Source: Actinomadura cremea (lineage in GTDB: Bacteria > Actinomycetota > Actinomycetes > Streptosporangiales > Streptosporangiaceae). From it: 64,000 nt of DNA. The position numbers and the translations under genes were made by a program. The DNA lies in assembly GCF_014648495.1 (NCBI RefSeq), contig NZ_BMRF01000004.1, forward strand, positions 310,001 to 374,000, written 5' to 3'. The notes under the pieces are model-generated. The model had not been told where the DNA came from and did not search any database. It saw only the letters and a list, made by a program, of their open reading frames with translations. Below are positions 1-8,784 of the stretch, in pieces; position 1 is the first letter of the stretch, and every line of letters begins with the position of its first letter.

Positions 1-419
1 AACTCGTGGTCGGCGGCGTCGGGGTGGCCGCAGTACCAGTTGACGAAGTCGGTGGCGGCGACGCTGCCGGGCAGGTCCTCGCCGGGGATCCGCAGGTGCC
101 GGTCGACCATCGCGCCGGTCGCGTAGACGACGGCGTCGTAGCAGCCGAGCAGGTCGGCGCGGGTGATGTCGCGGCCGAGTTCGACGCAGCCGAAGAACCG
201 GACGGCCGGGTTCTCCAGCACCCGCTGCAGGTAGCCGGCGATCGACTTGATCGAGGTGTGGTCGGGGGCGACGCCGTAGCGGACCAGCCCGTACGGGGTC
301 GGCAGCCGGTCGAACACGTCGACCCGGACGTCGCCTTCGGCCTGTTTCACCAGGGCCTCGGCGGCGTAGATCCCCGCGGGGCCGGATCCGATCACCGCGA
401 CGAACACAGGAGAAGCCAT
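1..419 (-). CDS. fprA: Ferredoxin-NADP+ reductase (FprA / adrenodoxin-reductase type), C-terminus cut by window edge
   Basis: Only the first ~139 codons lie in the window. The ATG at 419 is followed by a dinucleotide-binding motif (VAVIGSGPAGIYAAEAL), then DRLPTPYGLVRYGVAPDH and IKSIAGYLQRVL, which are hallmarks of the adrenodoxin-reductase/FprA family. Members are FAD flavoproteins in the cytoplasm that pass electrons from NADPH to ferredoxins, often for cytochromes P450. The NADPH-binding half is missing because the gene runs off the left edge. The family call is firm; the physiological partner cannot be read here. Confidence 0.88.
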   Translation of the reverse strand, partial: MASPVFVAVIGSGPAGIYAAEALVKQAEGDVRVDVFDRLPTPYGLVRYGVAPDHTSIKSIAGYLQRVLENPAVRFFGCVELGRDITRADLLGCYDAVVYATGAMVDRHLRIPGEDLPGSVAATDFVNWYCGHPDAADHE

Positions 420-467
420 GCGGGCCATTGTGCACACCGTCTCATTCAATGAACACAGTGAGACGGG

Positions 468-1961
468 TCACTCGGCGGATTTGACGCGATGTTCGCCGCC
501 CGGCCGGGCCAGCCGGCTGTGCCGGCGGCCGTAGAGGAAGTAGACGACGACGCCGATCGCCATCCAGGCCAGGAACCGGTACCAGGTCTCCAGCGGCAGG
601 TTGATCATCACGAACAGGCAGCCGAGCACCGACAGGATCGGGATGAGCGGGACGAGCGGGGTGCGGAACGCGCGCGGCAGGTCGGGACGGGTGCGGCGCA
701 GGATCGGGACGCTCAGCGAGACGACGAGGAACGCGAACAGCGTCCCGATGTTGACCAGCTCCGCGAGTTCGGTCAGCGGGATGAACCCGGCGATGGCCGC
801 GGAGATGACGCCCATCAGGATCGTCGAGCGGTACGGCGTGTCGAAGCGCGGGTGCACGGTCGACAGGAACGGGGGCAGCAGGCCGTCGCGGCTCATCGAG
901 AAGAACACCCGGCTCTGCCCGAGCAGCAGGATGAGCACGACGGAGGTGAGGCCGATGACCGCGCCGATGTTGATGATCGTGGCGAACGCGGGCGCGCCGA
1001 CGTCCTCGAACGCGTGGGAGAGCGGCGCCTCCTCGTTCAGCTCCCTGTAGTTCTGCATGCCGACGACGACGGTGGACACGGCCGCGTACAGGACGGCCGT
1101 GATGACCAGGGAGCCGATGAGCCCGATCGGCAGGTCGCGCTGCGGTCGGCGGGCCTCCTCGGCGGTGGTCGCGACGATGTCGAAGCCGATGTAGGCGAAG
1201 AAGACGACGGCGATGGCGGAGAAGATGCCGAGCCAGCCGAAGTTGACCGGGGTGAACCCGAAGATCACCTGCATCAGCGGCGCGTGCACGCCGGACTCCT
1301 CGCCGCTCGACTCCGCGGGCGGGATGAACGGCGTGTAGTTGTCGCCCTTGACGAAGAAGAGCCCCGCGAAGATCACCAGCAGCACGATCGTCACCTTGAT
1401 GGCGACGATCACGGCGTTGACCCGGGAGGACACCTTGATGCCGAGGACGAGCAGCACGGTGACCGCGAGGACGAGCGCGATCGCCGGGACGTTCACGACC
1501 CCGCCGTCGCCCGGCGGCGCGGCGATCGACGCGGGAAGGTCGAGGCCGGCGTCGCTCAGCAGGGACGCGAAGTAGCCCGACCAGCCGACCGAGACGACGG
1601 CGGCGGCGAGCGTCAGCTCGAGGATGAGGTCCCAGCCGATGATCCACGCGGGGAACTCGCCGAGGGTGGCGTAGGAGAAGGTGTAGGCGGAGCCGGCGAC
1701 CGGGACGGTCGAGGAGAACTCGGCGTAGCAGAGCGCGGCGAGCCCGCAGACGACCGCGGCGAGGATGAACGAGAGGGCGACCGCGGGACCGGCGTTGTTG
1801 CGGGCGACCACGCCGGTGAGGACGAAGATGCCGGTGCCGATGATGACACCGACGCCGAACACCACCAGATCGAGGGCCGACAGGCCGCGTCGGAGCCGGT
1901 GCTCCGGATCTTCGGTGTCGCGGATCGACTGCTCGACCGACTTCTTGCGCAGCAGGTTCAT
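468..1961 (-). CDS. APC-family amino-acid permease (cationic amino-acid transporter type)
   Basis: A 497-residue protein with about 12-14 hydrophobic segments. The N-terminus ([19 protein letters not shown], then TGIF) carries the APC-superfamily first-helix signature, and the length matches YfnA/CAT-like permeases of Gram-positive bacteria. It should sit in the cytoplasmic membrane and import amino acids by proton coupling; the substrate is not evident. The ATG at 1961 is preceded by GGGGAGCC. A CATAAT hexamer on the minus strand near 2020 could be its -10 box. No partner gene lies beside it. Confidence 0.88.
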   Translation of the reverse strand: MNLLRKKSVEQSIRDTEDPEHRLRRGLSALDLVVFGVGVIIGTGIFVLTGVVARNNAGPAVALSFILAAVVCGLAALCYAEFSSTVPVAGSAYTFSYATLGEFPAWIIGWDLILELTLAAAVVSVGWSGYFASLLSDAGLDLPASIAAPPGDGGVVNVPAIALVLAVTVLLVLGIKVSSRVNAVIVAIKVTIVLLVIFAGLFFVKGDNYTPFIPPAESSGEESGVHAPLMQVIFGFTPVNFGWLGIFSAIAVVFFAYIGFDIVATTAEEARRPQRDLPIGLIGSLVITAVLYAAVSTVVVGMQNYRELNEEAPLSHAFEDVGAPAFATIINIGAVIGLTSVVLILLLGQSRVFFSMSRDGLLPPFLSTVHPRFDTPYRSTILMGVISAAIAGFIPLTELAELVNIGTLFAFLVVSLSVPILRRTRPDLPRAFRTPLVPLIPILSVLGCLFVMINLPLETWYRFLAWMAIGVVVYFLYGRRHSRLARPGGEHRVKSAE

Positions 1962-2068
1962 GCTCGGCTCCCCGGGGCGGTCCGACCGTCGCGGGGGCTA
2001 TGCCCGCTGGAACGCGGATTATGATCAGCCGAAATCCGGTGCGGCCCATGACAAGGGCGAATGTCGGG

Positions 2069-2105
2069 AAAGAGGCGCCCCGAAGCGGGTTCGGGACGCC
2101 TCTTC
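2069..2105. terminator. Stem-loop terminator between the fatty-acid operon and the permease
   Basis: An inverted repeat pairs AAGAGGCG (2070-2077) with CGCCTCTT (2097-2104) and continues inward with CCCGAA/TTCGGG after one mismatch. It lies just past the 3' end of the leftward fad operon, whose stop is at 2129. There is no long T-run, which is usual for actinomycetes. Confidence 0.6.
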
Positions 2106-2128
2106 CGTCACATCGGCCGCATTCCGGA

Positions 2129-4219
2129 CTAGCGGGGCAGCGAGGCGACGCCGGGTTCGAGGAACCGGCGGCCGGTGACCCGCTCGGAGACGCCCGCGCG
2201 GTCCAGGTACGGGGTGATGCCGCCGAGGTGGAACGGCCAGCCCGCGCCGAGGATCATGCACAGGTCGATGTCCTCGGGCGCCGCGACGACCCCCTCGTCC
2301 AGCATGGTCCGGATCTCGCCGGCCAGCGCGTCCAGCGCGCGGGCGAGGACCTGCTCCTCGGTGGACGGCGACGTGCCGCCCGCGAAGATCTCCACGGCCT
2401 CGGGGTCGAGCGTGAAGTCCGGCCGGTACACGCCGGACTTGCCGGCCGCGACCAGCTTCGCGAGGTTGTCCGAGAGCGGGAACCGGTCCGGGAACGCGCC
2501 GTGCAGCGTCTCGTTGACGTGCAGCGCGATCGCCGGGCCGACCAGCCCCATCAGGACGAACGGCGGCATCGGCAGCCCGAGCGGCGCGGCGGCCCGCTCG
2601 GCGACCTCGATCGGCGTGCCCTCGTCGACCGCCTGGACGATCTCGGCGAGCAGCCGCAGCAGGACCCGGTTGACCACGAACGCCGGAGCGTCCTTGACCA
2701 GCACGCACGACTTCTTCAGCTGCTTGCCCGTCGCGAACGCGGTGGCGAGCGCGGCGTCGTCCGTCCGGTCGCCCCGGACGATCTCCAGCAGCGGCAGCAC
2801 GGCCACCGGGTTGAAGAAGTGGAAGCCGACGACCCGCTCGGGGTGCTCCAGCTTCGACGCCATCTCGGTGACCGACAGCGACGAGGTGTTGGTCGCGAGC
2901 ACGCACTCGGGGGAGACGTGCTCCTCCAGCTCGGCGAACACCTTCTGCTTGACCGACATCTCCTCGAACACCGCCTCGATGACGAAGTCGGCGTCGTTGA
3001 AGGCGTCCTTGGTCAGCGACCCGGTGATCAGCGCCTTGAGGCGGTTGGCCTTGTCGGGGGAGACGCGGCCCTTGCCGAGCAGCTTGTCGATCTCCCCGTG
3101 CGCGTAGCCGACGCCCTTGTCGAGGCGGTCCCGGTCGAGGTCGGTGAGCACCACCGGGACCTCCAGGCGGCGCGCGAACAGCAGCGCGAGCTGCGAGGCC
3201 ATGAGCCCGGCGCCGACGACGCCGACCTTGGTGACCGCGCGGGCCAGTTCCTTGCCGGGGGCCCCGGCGGGACGCTTCGCGCGCTTCTGCGTCAGGTCGA
3301 ACGCGTAGAGGCCGGCGCGCAGCTCGTCGCTCATGATGAGGTCGGCGAGCGCCTCGTCCTCGGCGGCGAAGCCCTCGTCGCGCGTCCGGTCCCTGGCGGC
3401 GGCGACGAGTTCGAGCGCCCGGGTGAACGACGGGGCGGCGCCGTGCAGCTTGCCCTCGAGGTTCCAGCGGGCGCCCGCGATCGCGTCGTCCCACGCCTTG
3501 CCCTTGTCGACCTCGGGCCGCTCGACGACGACGTCCCCGTTCAGGACGCGGGCCGTCCAGGCGAGGGACTCCTCGAGGAAGTCGGCCGAGTCGAAGATCG
3601 CGTCCGCGATGCCCAGCTCGAACGCCCGCCGCGGCTTCAGCATCCGGTTCTGCGCGAGCGGGTTGTCGATGACGACCGTGAGGGCCTTCTCCGCGCCGAT
3701 CAGGTTCGGCAGCAGGTACGTGCCGCCCCAGCCGGGCACCAGCCCGAGGAACGCCTCCGGCAGCGCGAACGCCGGGACGCCCGCCGAGATCGTCCGGTAC
3801 GCGCAGTGCAGACCGATCTCGACGCCGCCGCCCATCGCCGCGCCGTTGTAGTAGGCGAACGACGGGACGTCCAGCTCGCCGAGCCGCCGGAACACGTCGT
3901 GGCCCAGTTTCCCGATGGCCAGCGCGTCGTCGCGGGAGCCGATCAGCGGCACGCCCTTGAGGTCGGCGCCGACCGCGAAGACGAACGGCTTGCCGGTGAC
4001 GCCGACCGCCGCGATGTCGTCGCGTCCCGCGACCGCGTCGATGGCCGCGTCCAGCTCCGCGAGCCCGTTCGGGCCGAACGTGTTCGGCTTCGTGTGGTCG
4101 TGCCCGTTGTCGAGCGTGATCAGCGCGAGCGTGCCCGCCCCGTACGGCAGCGTCACGTCCCGGACGCGCGCGTGCGTGACGACCTCGTCGGCGAAGATGT
4201 CCTTGATGTTCCCGCTCAC
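2129..4219 (-). CDS. fadB: Multifunctional enoyl-CoA hydratase / 3-hydroxyacyl-CoA dehydrogenase (FadB/FadJ-like)
   Basis: A 696-residue protein that hydrates enoyl-CoA and oxidises the 3-hydroxyacyl-CoA product in beta-oxidation. Residues ~20-220 form the crotonase domain, with an oxyanion-hole GADLKG segment and candidate catalytic glutamates near E134 and E155 (GGGVEIG, LPEAFLG). Residues ~330-640 form the dehydrogenase, beginning with the NAD-binding KVGVVGAGLMASQLA and including GFHFFNPVAVLPLLEIV. The start is GTG at 4219, which overlaps the thiolase stop by 4 bp (GTGA), so the two genes are translationally coupled. Length matches actinobacterial FadB. Confidence in the family is high; chain-length preference is unknown. 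Confidence 0.93.
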   Translation of the reverse strand: MSGNIKDIFADEVVTHARVRDVTLPYGAGTLALITLDNGHDHTKPNTFGPNGLAELDAAIDAVAGRDDIAAVGVTGKPFVFAVGADLKGVPLIGSRDDALAIGKLGHDVFRRLGELDVPSFAYYNGAAMGGGVEIGLHCAYRTISAGVPAFALPEAFLGLVPGWGGTYLLPNLIGAEKALTVVIDNPLAQNRMLKPRRAFELGIADAIFDSADFLEESLAWTARVLNGDVVVERPEVDKGKAWDDAIAGARWNLEGKLHGAAPSFTRALELVAAARDRTRDEGFAAEDEALADLIMSDELRAGLYAFDLTQKRAKRPAGAPGKELARAVTKVGVVGAGLMASQLALLFARRLEVPVVLTDLDRDRLDKGVGYAHGEIDKLLGKGRVSPDKANRLKALITGSLTKDAFNDADFVIEAVFEEMSVKQKVFAELEEHVSPECVLATNTSSLSVTEMASKLEHPERVVGFHFFNPVAVLPLLEIVRGDRTDDAALATAFATGKQLKKSCVLVKDAPAFVVNRVLLRLLAEIVQAVDEGTPIEVAERAAAPLGLPMPPFVLMGLVGPAIALHVNETLHGAFPDRFPLSDNLAKLVAAGKSGVYRPDFTLDPEAVEIFAGGTSPSTEEQVLARALDALAGEIRTMLDEGVVAAPEDIDLCMILGAGWPFHLGGITPYLDRAGVSERVTGRRFLEPGVASLPR

Positions 4220-5418
4220 TTGCTGCCCTCCCACCCCGTGTTCTCCCAGAGGACGGTTCCGCCCATGCCCATGCCCACGCACATCGTGGTCAGTCCGTAG
4301 CGGACGTCCGTCCGCTCCTCGAACAGCCGCGCGAGCTGGTTCATCAGCCGGACGCCGGACGACGCCAGCGGGTGGCCGACCGCGATGGCGCCGCCCCAGG
4401 GGTTCACCCGCGGGTCGTCCTCGGCGATCTTGAAGTGGTCGAGGAACGCGAGCACCTGCACGGCGAACGCCTCGTTGATCTCGATGAGGCCGATGTCGTC
4501 CATGGTCATCGCGTTGCGGGCCAGCAGCCGCTCGGTCGCCGGGACCGGCCCGACGCCCATCACCTCGGGCTCCACGCCCGCGAACGAGAAGTCGACGAGC
4601 CGCATCTTCGGCGTCAGACCCAGCTCCGCGGCGACGTCCTCGGCGGCCAGCAGGCACGCGGTCGCGCCGTCGTTCAGCCCGGCCGCGTTCCCCGCCGTCA
4701 CGTTGCCGTGCACGCGGAACGGCGTCTTGAGCTTCGCGAGGTCGTCGAGCGTCGTGCCGGGGCGCGGCGGCTCGTCCGCGGTCGCCAGGCCCCAGCCGTG
4801 CTCCGCCGAGCGGACGGCCGTCGGCACCAGGTCGGGCTGGATCTTCCCGGCCTCGTAGGCCGCGGCGACCTTCTGCTGGCTGCGCACCGCGTAGGCGTCC
4901 GCGCGCTCCTTGGTGATCTGCGGGTACCGGTCGTGCAGGTTCTCCGCCGTCGAGCCCATGACCAGCGCGGACGGGTCGACGAGCCGGTCGGCGAGGAACC
5001 GCGGGTTCGGGTCGACGCCCTCGCCCATCGGGTGCCGGCCCATGTGCTCGACGCCGCCCGCGATCGCGACGTCGTACGAGCCGAACGAGATGCCCGCGCC
5101 GGACGTCGTCACGGCGGTCATCGCGCCCGCGCACATCCGGTCGATCGCGTAGCCGGGGACGCTCTTGGGCAGCCCGGCCAGCACGGCGGCGGACCGCCCG
5201 ATGGTCAGGCCCTGGTCGCCGGTCTGGGTGGTGGCGGCGATCGCGACCTCGTCCACCCGCGCCGGCGGGAGGGACGGGTTGCGGCGCAGCAGCTCGCGGA
5301 TCGCGCGGACGACCAGGTCGTCCGCCCGGGTCTCCGCGTACAGCCCCTTGGGGCCGGCCTTGCCGAACGGCGTGCGTACGCCGTCGACGAACACGACGTC
5401 GCGTGCGGTGCGAGGCAC
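4216..5418 (-). CDS. fadA: Acetyl-CoA acyltransferase (thiolase, beta-oxidation)
   Basis: A 400-residue thiolase that performs the last, thiolytic step of beta-oxidation and is the first gene of an operon with the downstream fadB-like gene. The nucleophilic cysteine is C96 in DRMCAGAMTAV. The other signatures are present: NEAFA, GGAIAVGHPLASSG with the catalytic histidine, and the C-terminal CVGMGMGG with the second cysteine. The start (ATG at 5418) is preceded by GGGAGGACG. An inverted repeat lies 45-65 bp upstream and may be an acyl-CoA-responsive operator. Confidence 0.94.
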   Translation of the reverse strand: MPRTARDVVFVDGVRTPFGKAGPKGLYAETRADDLVVRAIRELLRRNPSLPPARVDEVAIAATTQTGDQGLTIGRSAAVLAGLPKSVPGYAIDRMCAGAMTAVTTSGAGISFGSYDVAIAGGVEHMGRHPMGEGVDPNPRFLADRLVDPSALVMGSTAENLHDRYPQITKERADAYAVRSQQKVAAAYEAGKIQPDLVPTAVRSAEHGWGLATADEPPRPGTTLDDLAKLKTPFRVHGNVTAGNAAGLNDGATACLLAAEDVAAELGLTPKMRLVDFSFAGVEPEVMGVGPVPATERLLARNAMTMDDIGLIEINEAFAVQVLAFLDHFKIAEDDPRVNPWGGAIAVGHPLASSGVRLMNQLARLFEERTDVRYGLTTMCVGMGMGGTVLWENTGWEGSK

Positions 5419-5462
5419 GGGTGCGTCCTCCCTGTGCTGGGCTCGGTGGTCGCACCCAATGC

Positions 5463-5482
5463 TACTCGTCAGTAACTACTGA
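5463..5482. promoter_or_regulatory. Overlapping inverted repeats upstream of the thiolase operon
   Basis: TACT-CGTC-AGTA (5463-5474) and TCAGTA-AC-TACTGA (5469-5482) are two overlapping palindromes 45-65 bp upstream of the thiolase start. The spacing suits a TetR-family fatty-acid regulator site. The assignment is inference, and the second palindrome also covers the stop codon of the neighbouring gene. Confidence 0.35.
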
Positions 5483-5873
5483 TCCGGGTGGCCGGTGCCC
5501 GCACCTCCGCCCGCTCCCGGACGTGCAGCGCCGCCAGCACCCCGGCCGCCAGCACGGCCCCGAGCACGATGCCGATCACTATCACCTGGAGTCGTATCCG
5601 CAGGACAGGGCGTTGACACTCGTCGCGCACCAGTCCCCGCAGCCACGCGGGCAACTCCGCCGGCGGCGGGACCCCGGCCCCCGCCCGCAGCGACAGCAGC
5701 GCCGACCGGACGGCCGCGACCGCCCGGTCGTGATCGCCGAGCAGCTCCTCGGCGTACTCGATCAGCTCGGGACCGTGGACGTCGTAGACGCGGCCGACCG
5801 CCCCGGGACGCCGGGCGCGCAGCGCCCGCACCAGCCGCGCGTCCTCCGCCGGATGACTCGTATGTATGGACAC
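5469..5873 (-). CDS. Sigma-factor region-2-like protein with a C-terminal membrane anchor
   Basis: A 134-residue protein. Residues ~10-90 resemble sigma-70 region 2 of actinobacterial ECF-like proteins: ARLVRALRARRPGAVGRVYD at the front and LPAWLRGLVRDECQRP at the end of the helical domain. No region 4 follows. Instead a single strong transmembrane helix (LQVIVIGIVLGAVLAAGVLA) and a short basic tail close the protein. The start is GTG at 5873; the ribosome site is weak. It could be a decayed sigma factor or a membrane-tethered decoy. It lies between the thiolase operon and a two-component system, but no functional link can be read. Confidence 0.6.
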   Translation of the reverse strand: MSIHTSHPAEDARLVRALRARRPGAVGRVYDVHGPELIEYAEELLGDHDRAVAAVRSALLSLRAGAGVPPPAELPAWLRGLVRDECQRPVLRIRLQVIVIGIVLGAVLAAGVLAALHVRERAEVRAPATRISSY

Positions 5874-5943
5874 GCCCGGATTATTGGCGCACCGATCTCG
5901 CCGGCAATGCGCCCCCGGCGCACACCTCGCACCCGCCCCTTTG

Positions 5944-7089
5944 TCATCGAGGTGACAGCGCGGGCAGCCGAACCGTGATCGACAGCCCGCCCTCCTTGCG
6001 CGGCACCGTCACGACGGAACCCCCGTGGGACGTCACGACGGCCCGGACGATCGACAGCCCGAGGCCCGCGCCCTCCGCCGAACCCACCCGGTCGGCCCGC
6101 AGCCGCCGGAACGGCTCGAAGATGTTCGCCACCTCGTACTCCGGCACGATCCTGCCCGTGTTCACGACCTCGACGAACGCCTCCGCACCCGCGACGCCCG
6201 TCCGCACCCACACCCGTCCGTCCGGCACGTTGTACTTCACCGCGTTCTCCAGCAGGTTCCCGACGCACCGCTCCAGGAGCACGGGATCCCCCCAGACCCG
6301 CCCCGGCTCCAGCCGCGCCTCGAACTCCCGGTCGAACGGATCGAGGGCGCCGCGCACGAGCTCCGCCAGGTCCAGCTCCTCCGGCGCCGTCGGCTCGCGC
6401 TCCGACCGCGCCAGCAGCAGCAGCCCGTCGATCAGTCGCTCGTGCCGCGCGGTGTTGCCCAGCAGCACGTCGGCCAGCGCTTTGGTCTCCGGCGGGTTCT
6501 TCCGGCTCGCCAGCGCGACCTCAAGCACCGTCCGGTTGATCGTCAGCGGCGTCCGCAGCTCGTGCGACGCGTTCGCCACGAACCGCCGCTGCGCGTCGAA
6601 CGCCCGATGCAACCGGTCGAGCATCCCGTCGAACGTGTCCGCCAGGTCCTTGATCTCGTCCTGCGGGCCGTCCAGCCCGATCCGCTCGTACAGCGTGCTC
6701 TCCGACAACCGCCGCGCCGTCGCCGTCACCGTGTGGATCGGCTTCAGCACCCGCCCCGCCACCACGTACCCGATCACCACCGCGACGACCCCGAGCACCG
6801 CCATCGTCACCAGCGACCCCTGAAGCAGCCGCTCCAGCACGTCCGCCTGCCGCTGCGCCATCGCCTCCTCGGCCCGCTCCCGCAGGTCCATCAGGGCGCC
6901 GAACCGGTCGCCCTCGGTGAGCGCCTGCAGATCCTCGGCCGTGAACGTCGGATCGTCCTCCAGCCCGGCCCCGGCCTCCATGCTCCGCACCGTCATCCAG
7001 TACGTGACCGCCACCAGCACCGCCGACATCACCAGGAACAGCGACCCGTACACCAGCGTCAGCCGCGTCCGGACGCTCAGCCGCGTCAC
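5944..7089 (-). CDS. Sensor histidine kinase (HAMP, HisKA, HATPase)
   Basis: A 381-residue membrane kinase. A transmembrane helix at ~10-33, a short external loop (34-93) and a second helix at ~94-112 are followed by a HAMP linker (113-165). The phosphoacceptor is H176 in NASHELRTPLT. The ATP-binding domain shows the N box (NLLENAVKYNVPDGRV) and the G box (GAGLGLSIVRAVV). The start is GTG at 7089, overlapping the regulator's stop by 4 bp (GTGA), so the pair is co-translated. The sensory loop is only about 60 residues. A shared operator suggests the pair controls itself and the ABC operon at 10155. Confidence 0.92.
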   Translation of the reverse strand: MTRLSVRTRLTLVYGSLFLVMSAVLVAVTYWMTVRSMEAGAGLEDDPTFTAEDLQALTEGDRFGALMDLRERAEEAMAQRQADVLERLLQGSLVTMAVLGVVAVVIGYVVAGRVLKPIHTVTATARRLSESTLYERIGLDGPQDEIKDLADTFDGMLDRLHRAFDAQRRFVANASHELRTPLTINRTVLEVALASRKNPPETKALADVLLGNTARHERLIDGLLLLARSEREPTAPEELDLAELVRGALDPFDREFEARLEPGRVWGDPVLLERCVGNLLENAVKYNVPDGRVWVRTGVAGAEAFVEVVNTGRIVPEYEVANIFEPFRRLRADRVGSAEGAGLGLSIVRAVVTSHGGSVVTVPRKEGGLSITVRLPALSPR

Positions 7090-7748
7090 CGCTCCTCCAG
7101 CCGGTACCCCGACCCCGTGACCGTCTCGATCAACGGCGGATCGCCCAGCTTGCGCCGCAGCGTCGCCATCGTCACCCGCACGATGTTGCTGAACGGGTCG
7201 ATGTTCTCGTCCCACGCCCGCTCCAGCAGCGACTCCGCGCTCACCACCCCGCCGCCGGCCCGCAGCAGCTCCTCCAGGACGGCGAACTCCTTGTTCGTGA
7301 GCCGCACCTCCCGGTCGTCCCGCCGCACCCGCCGCCGGTGCGGATCCAGCCGCACCCCCCGCACCTCGAGCACCGGCGGCACCGCGCGTCCCGCCCGGCG
7401 CCCGAGCGCCCGCACCCGCGCCACCAGCTCCCCGAACACGAACGGCTTCGGCAGGTAGTCGTCGGCCCCGAGGGCGAGCCCGTCCACCCGATCCGCCACG
7501 TCCCCGGACGCCGTCAGCATCAGGATCCGCCCCGCGTAACTCCGCCCGACGATCTCCCGGCAGACGTCGTCGCCGTGCACCGTCGGAAGATCCCGGTCGA
7601 GCACGACGACGTCGTACTCGTTGTACGACGCACGCTCCAGTGCGACGTCCCCGTCGTACACCACGTCGACGGCGATCGCCTCCTCCCGCAGCCCCTCGGC
7701 GATCGCGTCCGCCAGCACCCGCTCGTCCTCGACGATCAGAACCCGCAT
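7086..7748 (-). CDS. OmpR/PhoB-family response regulator
   Basis: A 220-residue regulator. The receiver domain (1-115) has acidic residues in VEDE, the phospho-acceptor D51 (VVLDRDLP) and the conserved lysine in LPKPF. The C-terminal winged helix (125-218) ends with RKLGDPPLIETVTGSGYRL, typical of OmpR DNA-binding domains. It is the first gene of the operon with the downstream kinase. Directly upstream is a 17-bp tandem repeat, a good candidate for autoregulatory binding. Confidence 0.93.
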   Translation of the reverse strand: MRVLIVEDERVLADAIAEGLREEAIAVDVVYDGDVALERASYNEYDVVVLDRDLPTVHGDDVCREIVGRSYAGRILMLTASGDVADRVDGLALGADDYLPKPFVFGELVARVRALGRRAGRAVPPVLEVRGVRLDPHRRRVRRDDREVRLTNKEFAVLEELLRAGGGVVSAESLLERAWDENIDPFSNIVRVTMATLRRKLGDPPLIETVTGSGYRLEER

Positions 7749-7774
7749 GCGCAGAGCATGCCGGTCGGGACGTT

Positions 7775-7808
7775 AAACGCGGATAAGCCTCAAACGCGGA
7801 TAAGCCTC
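7775..7808 (-). promoter_or_regulatory. Perfect 17-bp tandem direct repeat upstream of the response regulator
   Basis: Two identical 17-bp units (7775-7791 and 7792-7808; minus-strand reading GAGGCTTATCCGCGTTT) lie 27-60 bp upstream of the regulator start. Tandem direct repeats are the usual binding target of OmpR-family dimers. The proximal unit plus AACG gives GGCTTATCCGCGTTTAACG, which matches 16 of 19 bases at 10081-10099 ahead of the ABC operon. The distal unit also spans the stop codon of the upstream membrane-protein gene. Confidence 0.6.
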
Positions 7809-8460
7809 AACGCCGCCACGGCAGCAGCCGGGGACGGGGCCGCGGCGGCTCGGTGGTGAAGGCGGCGTCGATGCCGGGCAGCCAGTAGCAGGTCTCGAGG
7901 GTCTTCAGGTCGGCCCAGTAGCGAAGCTTCGCGGACTGGAGGAGCGCCGCCCCCGTCCCCACCGCCAGGAGCACCGCGCAGCTGATCGCGGCCGGACGGG
8001 ACGTGCCCGCCACCGCCTCGACCCCACCGGCGACCGCCCCGAGGAACAGCGGCAACGCGCAGTTGCGGATCATCAGGCCCACCGCCCGGAACCGGTCTAT
8101 CTCGTGCGCCGTCTCCCGGTCGCGCGCCTCGACCGCCGCCGCGAGGACCGTCGGGTGCGCGTCCATGTACGGCCGCCGTTCCGCCTGCGGCACCCGCCGG
8201 GCGAACTCGTTCCGCGCGTCCGCCCACGCCTTGGCCCACGGCATCGCGAGACCGACGAGCGTCCCGAGGAAGTACGTGACGTGCCCCAGCAGGTACGACG
8301 CGACGATGACGCCGCCCACCAGGATGACCGTCGGCGGATCGTCCAGCCGGGAGAGTTCGAGCCAGTCCAGCCGGACCCCGACGTAGATCCCGAAGGCGAG
8401 ATAGAGCGCACCGGGGATGGCGTAGGCAAAGAGGTCGAATATCCCAACGCTGACCCTCAC
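7807..8460 (-). CDS. Four-helix integral membrane protein of unknown function
   Basis: A 217-residue protein starting at GTG 8460 after GGAAGG. Hydrophobic segments lie near residues 5-25 (FAYAIPGALYLAFGIYVGV), 45-72, 130-155 and 158-180. A charged cytoplasmic stretch with ARDRETAHEIDRFRAVG separates helices 2 and 3. The family is not recognised. Its GTG overlaps by 4 bp (GTGA) the stop codon of a decayed TetR gene, so it was once the second gene of that operon. What now drives its expression is unclear. Confidence 0.65.
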   Translation of the reverse strand: MRVSVGIFDLFAYAIPGALYLAFGIYVGVRLDWLELSRLDDPPTVILVGGVIVASYLLGHVTYFLGTLVGLAMPWAKAWADARNEFARRVPQAERRPYMDAHPTVLAAAVEARDRETAHEIDRFRAVGLMIRNCALPLFLGAVAGGVEAVAGTSRPAAISCAVLLAVGTGAALLQSAKLRYWADLKTLETCYWLPGIDAAFTTEPPRPRPRLLPWRR

Positions 8461-8784
8461 GCCCTTCCGACGCTCCCGTCCGCGCGTGGGTTCCCCCCTC
8501 GGGCGAGGTCGTCCAGGTGCCGGGCGAGGGCGGCGCGCATGGCGGCCGGTGTGGCGCGTCCGGGGCGCATCGCCGCATGGACGGCCGGGCCGTCGACCAG
8601 GGCGTGCAGGGCGGTCGGTCTCGGTCTCCACGTCGCCGGGCGCCAGCGCGCGGACCAGGTCGCGGCACCCCGACCGCAGGACGTCGTGGGCCTCCTCGCA
8701 CAGCGCACGCAGCTCGGGATCGACGAGCGCGCGGGCGGTGAACGCCAGCCACACCTGGTTCTCCGCGGCCCGTTCCGCGTCCAT
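8457..8784 (-). pseudogene. Remnant of a TetR-family regulator (C-terminal ligand domain only, frameshifted)
   Basis: Minus-strand codons from 8784 read NQVWLAFTARALVDPELRAL, typical of a TetR/BetI-type C-terminal domain. Near 8607-8612 one extra C in a C-run shifts the frame; the next frame continues with LHALVDGPAVHAAM and RATPAAMRAALARHLDDLA, the expected end of that domain. No helix-turn-helix half exists upstream on this strand. The stop overlaps the start of the membrane-protein gene by 4 bp, as in an intact operon. Confidence 0.65.

Noticed and set aside
442-2049. Long open frames opposite or overlapping the permease on both strands
   Set aside because: They are high-GC shadow frames rich in Arg/Gly/Pro/Asp with no domain; the APC permease frame has clear helices and motifs.
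2000-4300. A 766-codon plus-strand frame across the fadB gene
   Set aside because: Antisense shadow of a well-supported enzyme; composition is Arg/Val/Asp-rich and no motif is seen.
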